A stretch of 8,082 bases of DNA, from the NCBI GenBank assembly GCA_031288885.1, contig JAITQP010000027.1, forward strand, positions 1-8,082. Direction: 5' to 3'. A program made the translations under genes and the position numbers. Positions 5,156 to 8,082 of the stretch are shown here, one piece after another (position 1 is the stretch's first letter; each line of letters opens with the position of its first letter). A model generated the notes under the pieces. It was not told where the DNA came from and did not search any database. It was given only the letters and a program-made list of their open reading frames with translations. Source of the stretch: Prevotellaceae bacterium. GTDB lineage: Bacteria > Bacteroidota > Bacteroidia > Bacteroidales > UBA932.

Positions 5156-7612
5156 ATGAAAATATCTTACAGCTGGTTAAAAGACTACATCTGCGCCGAC
5201 GCGAGCGCGGAGGAAATAGGCAAAATTCTCACGGCCATTGGGCTTGAGGTGGAGAGCGTAGAGGCGGTGGAGAGCGTGAAGGGCGGGCTGCGCGGCGTGG
5301 TGGTGGGGCACGTGCTCACCTGCGAGCCGCACCCCGACGCCGACAAGCTGCGCGTAACCACCGTGGACGTTGGCGGAGAGCAGCCGCTACAGGTTGTGTG
5401 CGGCGCGCCCAACGTGGCGGCGGGGCAAAAAGTGCCCGTGGCAACCATCGGGACAACCCTCTTTTTTGCCAACGGCGACGAGGTGAAAATCAAAAAATCG
5501 AAGCTGCGCGGCGTGGAGAGCAGCGGCATGATTTGCGCCGAAGACGAGCTGGGCATTGGCGCCTCCCACGCCGGCATCATGGTGCTCGACGCCGGCGCCA
5601 AGGCTGGGCAGCCGCTGGCCGACTTGCTGGGGCTGGAGAGCGAGCTGATTTTTGAAATCGGGCTTACGCCAAACCGCATCGACGCGGCCTCGCACGTGGG
5701 GGTTGCACGCGATTTGGCGGCGTACTTGGCGGTGCATTGCCCCGAAAAGCTGAAAGGCTTTGCCTACCCATCGGTAGAAAATTTTAAGGTGGATAACACC
5801 TCAAACGCTTACAGCGTAAGGGTTGAAAATGCGGAGGCTTGCCCGCGCTACTGCGGCGTTACCATATCGGGGGTAACGGTGCAGGCCTCGCCCGAGTGGC
5901 TGCAAAAGCGCCTCACCGCCATAGGGCTGCGCCCCATCAACAACGTGGTGGACGCAACCAACTACGTGCTGCACGAGCTGGGGCAACCGCTACACGCCTT
6001 TGACGCCGACAAAATTGAGGGCAAAACCGTTGTGGTGCGCACATGCCCCGAGGGGACAATTTTTAAAACGCTGGACGACGTTGAGCGCAAGCTTTCGGCG
6101 CAAGACCTGATGATATGCAGCGCGGAAAAGCCCATGTGCATTGCCGGCGTTTTTGGCGGAACGGACTCGGGCGTTACGGAGGCAACCCAAAATATTTTTC
6201 TCGAGAGCGCCTGCTTCAACCCCGTGTGGGTGCGCAAAACCGCCAAGCGACACGCGCTCAGCACCGACGCTTCGTTTCGCTACGAGCGCGGCGCCGACCC
6301 CAGCATTCCGGCAACGGCGCCCAAGCGCGCAGCCATGCTCATAAAGGAGCTGGGCGGCGGAAGCATCTCGTCGGAGGTGGTGGACGTATACCCGCAGGCG
6401 GCGGAGCGGAAAAGCATTGCGCTAACCTTTAGCGGCATTTGCGCAAGCATTGGGAAAGCGATTGACAGCAGCGTTATCAAAAAAATCCTCACCGCGCTGG
6501 AGCTGGAGGTTACGCGCGAAGACGGCGACAGCATTACCGTCAGCGTGCCCACCTACCGCATCGACGTTACCCGCCCGTGCGACGTGGTGGAGGAAATTCT
6601 GCGCATCTACGGCTACAACAACGTGGAAATCCCGCAGCACGTGCACGCCTCGCTGACCCACACCGCCAAGCCCGACAACGAGCAGCTGGTCAACGCGGCA
6701 GCCAACCTGCTGTCCAGCCAAGGCTTCAACGAAATAATGTGCCTGTCGCTGACCAACGCCAAGCGCTACGAGGGGCTGCACTCGTACCCCCAAGAAAAGC
6801 TGGCGATGCTGCAAAATCCCAACAGCATAGAGCTGAACGCCATGCGGCAAACCCTGCTGTTTGGGGGGTTGGAGACCATTGCCTACAACATCAACCGCCG
6901 CCAGCCCGACCTGAAGCTGTACGAATTTGGCAACACGTACTGCAAGCGCGCGCCGGAGGGAAGCGTAACCGAACGCTTTGGCGAGGAGGCACACCTGAGC
7001 CTCTTTGTAACGGGCGCGCAGCACAAAAAAAGCTGGAATGCGCCAACGGCGCTGAGCGACTTTTTCACGCTCAAGAAGTACGTGGAGCTGCTGCTGCAAC
7101 GCTTTGGCGTCAACCTGCACGCGCTGCAAAGCGCCGAGCTGCCCACCGACATTTTCTCCGACGGCGCGGCGTACAAGCTGAACGGGAAAGATTTCCTGTC
7201 GATGGGCGTCGTGAGCAAAAGGCTGCGCAACATGTTCGACGTTAAGCAGGACGTTTTCTTTGCCGAAATGCGCTGGCAAATCCTGTACAGCTTTGTTGCA
7301 CGGCAAAAAATCACCTACGCCGAGCTGCCCAAGTACCCCGAGGTAAACCGCGACTTGGCGCTGCTGCTGGACAAAAGCATCACCTTTGCCCAGCTGCGCG
7401 AAGCGGCGCACAAAACAGAAAGGAAGCTGCTCCAAAGCGTTGGCCTGTTTGACGTGTACGAGGGCGACAAGCTGCCCGACGGGAAAAAATCATACGCCCT
7501 CTCGTTCACGCTACAGGACAGCGAGCGCACGCTCACAGATTCGGAGATAGAGCGCATCATGGGCAACCTGATAAAAGCTTTTGAAAGAGATTTTGGAGCG
7601 CAGCTGAGGTAA
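5156..7612 (+). CDS. pheT: phenylalanyl-tRNA synthetase beta subunit
   Basis: PheT forms the alpha2-beta2 enzyme with PheS that charges tRNA-Phe in the cytoplasm; the beta chain binds tRNA and edits mischarged tyrosine. All expected parts are present in 818 aa. The start is MKISYSWLKDY. An OB-fold tRNA-binding domain spans about residues 42-155 (HPDADKL at 59-65). TPNRIDAASHVGVARDL covers 171-187, followed by the B3/B4 editing domain at roughly 210-390. The B5 domain has D470, D476, E479 and E480 in RIDVTRPCDVVEEI, the acid spacing I associate with the Mg site shared with PheS. The catalytic-like core follows, and an anticodon-binding FDX-ACB domain runs from about 722 to the end (LPKYPEVNRDLALLL). 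It lies 66 bp after the lipoprotein gene with no terminator or clear promoter between them, so read-through is possible. pheS is not adjacent in this window. No clear Shine-Dalgarno is seen. Confidence 0.97.
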   Translation: MKISYSWLKDYICADASAEEIGKILTAIGLEVESVEAVESVKGGLRGVVVGHVLTCEPHPDADKLRVTTVDVGGEQPLQVVCGAPNVAAGQKVPVATIGTTLFFANGDEVKIKKSKLRGVESSGMICAEDELGIGASHAGIMVLDAGAKAGQPLADLLGLESELIFEIGLTPNRIDAASHVGVARDLAAYLAVHCPEKLKGFAYPSVENFKVDNTSNAYSVRVENAEACPRYCGVTISGVTVQASPEWLQKRLTAIGLRPINNVVDATNYVLHELGQPLHAFDADKIEGKTVVVRTCPEGTIFKTLDDVERKLSAQDLMICSAEKPMCIAGVFGGTDSGVTEATQNIFLESACFNPVWVRKTAKRHALSTDASFRYERGADPSIPATAPKRAAMLIKELGGGSISSEVVDVYPQAAERKSIALTFSGICASIGKAIDSSVIKKILTALELEVTREDGDSITVSVPTYRIDVTRPCDVVEEILRIYGYNNVEIPQHVHASLTHTAKPDNEQLVNAAANLLSSQGFNEIMCLSLTNAKRYEGLHSYPQEKLAMLQNPNSIELNAMRQTLLFGGLETIAYNINRRQPDLKLYEFGNTYCKRAPEGSVTERFGEEAHLSLFVTGAQHKKSWNAPTALSDFFTLKKYVELLLQRFGVNLHALQSAELPTDIFSDGAAYKLNGKDFLSMGVVSKRLRNMFDVKQDVFFAEMRWQILYSFVARQKITYAELPKYPEVNRDLALLLDKSITFAQLREAAHKTERKLLQSVGLFDVYEGDKLPDGKKSYALSFTLQDSERTLTDSEIERIMGNLIKAFERDFGAQLR

Positions 7613-7630
7613 TTATGAGAACAAAAGAGC

Positions 7631-7638
7631 TATCTTTG
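7631..7638 (+). promoter_or_regulatory. promoter -7 element upstream of the nuclease-like gene
   Basis: TATCTTTG, followed by C, is a perfect TAnnTTTG match 19 bases after the pheT stop. No TTG is found at the usual -33 spacing. It would give a start near 7645 and a leader of about 30 bases to the ATG at 7676. A GGAGG at 7640-7644 is too far from that ATG to act as its ribosome-binding site. Confidence 0.5.
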
Positions 7639-7675
7639 CGGGAGGTAAAAATTTGTAACCATTAAGAGCAGCAAT

Positions 7676-8082
7676 ATGCACATAGCCAATCCCCTATACG
7701 ATGTCGTCTTCAAATTTATGATGGAAGACGAAAAAGTGGCAAAAGCCTTCATCTCCGCCATCATTGGCGAGGAGGTGCTGGAGCTTGATTTTGCCGCACA
7801 GGAGCACACGTTCAGGGTCTCCCAATCCGGTCAAGCCAAACAAAAAGGCGAAAAAAAAGGCAAGCAAAAGGAGGAGGCGTTTTTCACCGTATGCCGGTTT
7901 GATTTCTCCGCCAAAATAGCCACGCCCAACGGAGGCTTCAAAACCGTACTGATAGAGCTGCAAAAAGCCAAGCTATCGTCGGACATCATGCGCTTTCGGC
8001 GCTACGTGGGGGTACACTACCAAAATCCGAGCAACATCTACGGCGAAGAAGATGACAAAAAAGCCCGCCAGCTATACTGCAT
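7676..8082 (+). CDS. PD-(D/E)XK nuclease family transposase-like protein (3' end cut off)
   Basis: The first 135 codons are present and the frame is open to the window edge. The start MHIANPLYDVVFKFMMEDEKVAKAFI is typical of the Bacteroidetes group annotated as PD-(D/E)XK nuclease family transposase (PDDEXK_2, related to the Rpn/YhgA-like recombination-promoting nucleases). The nuclease core follows: D76 in CRFDFSAKI, then E94-x-Q96-K97 in VLIELQKAK, then SSDIMRFRRYVGVHYQNP. These fit the D...ExQ-K pattern of that superfamily, which cuts DNA in a metal-dependent way. Residues 50-67 (QSGQAKQKGEKKGKQKEE) form a Lys/Gln-rich, probably disordered insert between the N-terminal segment and the core. 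Despite the family name, no IS ends are visible, and members usually occur as scattered stand-alone genes. Activity in this species is unknown. Confidence 0.85.
   Translation, partial: MHIANPLYDVVFKFMMEDEKVAKAFISAIIGEEVLELDFAAQEHTFRVSQSGQAKQKGEKKGKQKEEAFFTVCRFDFSAKIATPNGGFKTVLIELQKAKLSSDIMRFRRYVGVHYQNPSNIYGEEDDKKARQLYC

Noticed and set aside
6422..7435. Long open frame on the minus strand opposite pheT (337 codons)
   Set aside because: It lies wholly inside pheT, which has every expected domain. GC-rich third codon positions remove stops from the opposite strand, and the peptide resembles no known family.

Overview
The window looks like ordinary chromosome from a member of the Bacteroidetes, most likely Bacteroidales. 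Four things point there: a tmRNA whose tag reads GETNYALAA, several perfect matches to the Bacteroidetes -7 promoter element TAnnTTTG upstream of genes, a lipoprotein of the GH123/DUF4091 type common in that phylum, and weak or absent Shine-Dalgarno sequences. The housekeeping genes are fairly GC-rich, whereas the IS element and the DNA to its right are clearly more A/T-rich.

Layout, left to right. Positions 1-73 may hold the last codons of an unidentified plus-strand gene, followed at once by a strong intrinsic terminator (74-99). A GC-rich spacer comes next, with a short tandem direct repeat and a sequence resembling a widespread extragenic repeat. About 207-1001 is an IS1-family insertion sequence with imperfect terminal inverted repeats. 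Its single transposase gene keeps the zinc-finger cysteines and the DDE residues, but a one-base frameshift near 875 removes the conserved C-terminus, so this copy is probably dead. An A/T-rich spacer with a 13-bp direct repeat separates it from ssrA (tmRNA, minus strand, 1211-1610), which has its own terminator hairpin and promoter.

On the minus strand, surE (5'/3'-nucleotidase) and rpe (ribulose-phosphate 3-epimerase) form a likely two-gene operon with a recognisable promoter. A divergent promoter in the same intergenic region faces a plus-strand gene for a secreted lipoprotein of glycoside hydrolase family 123 type. After 66 bp comes pheT, the complete phenylalanyl-tRNA synthetase beta subunit. 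The window ends inside a PD-(D/E)XK nuclease-family transposase-like gene.

The genes do not form one pathway. They serve ribosome rescue (ssrA), aminoacylation (pheT), nucleotide and pentose metabolism (surE, rpe) and glycan degradation (the lipoprotein), flanked by one broken and one cut-off mobile-element-type gene. I see no CRISPR array, no tRNA, and no convincing sign of a new multi-gene system. The items most worth a second look are the broken IS1 copy, the hairpin at the ssrA 3' end, the glycosidase beside pheT, and the lysine/glutamine-rich insert in the nuclease-like protein.
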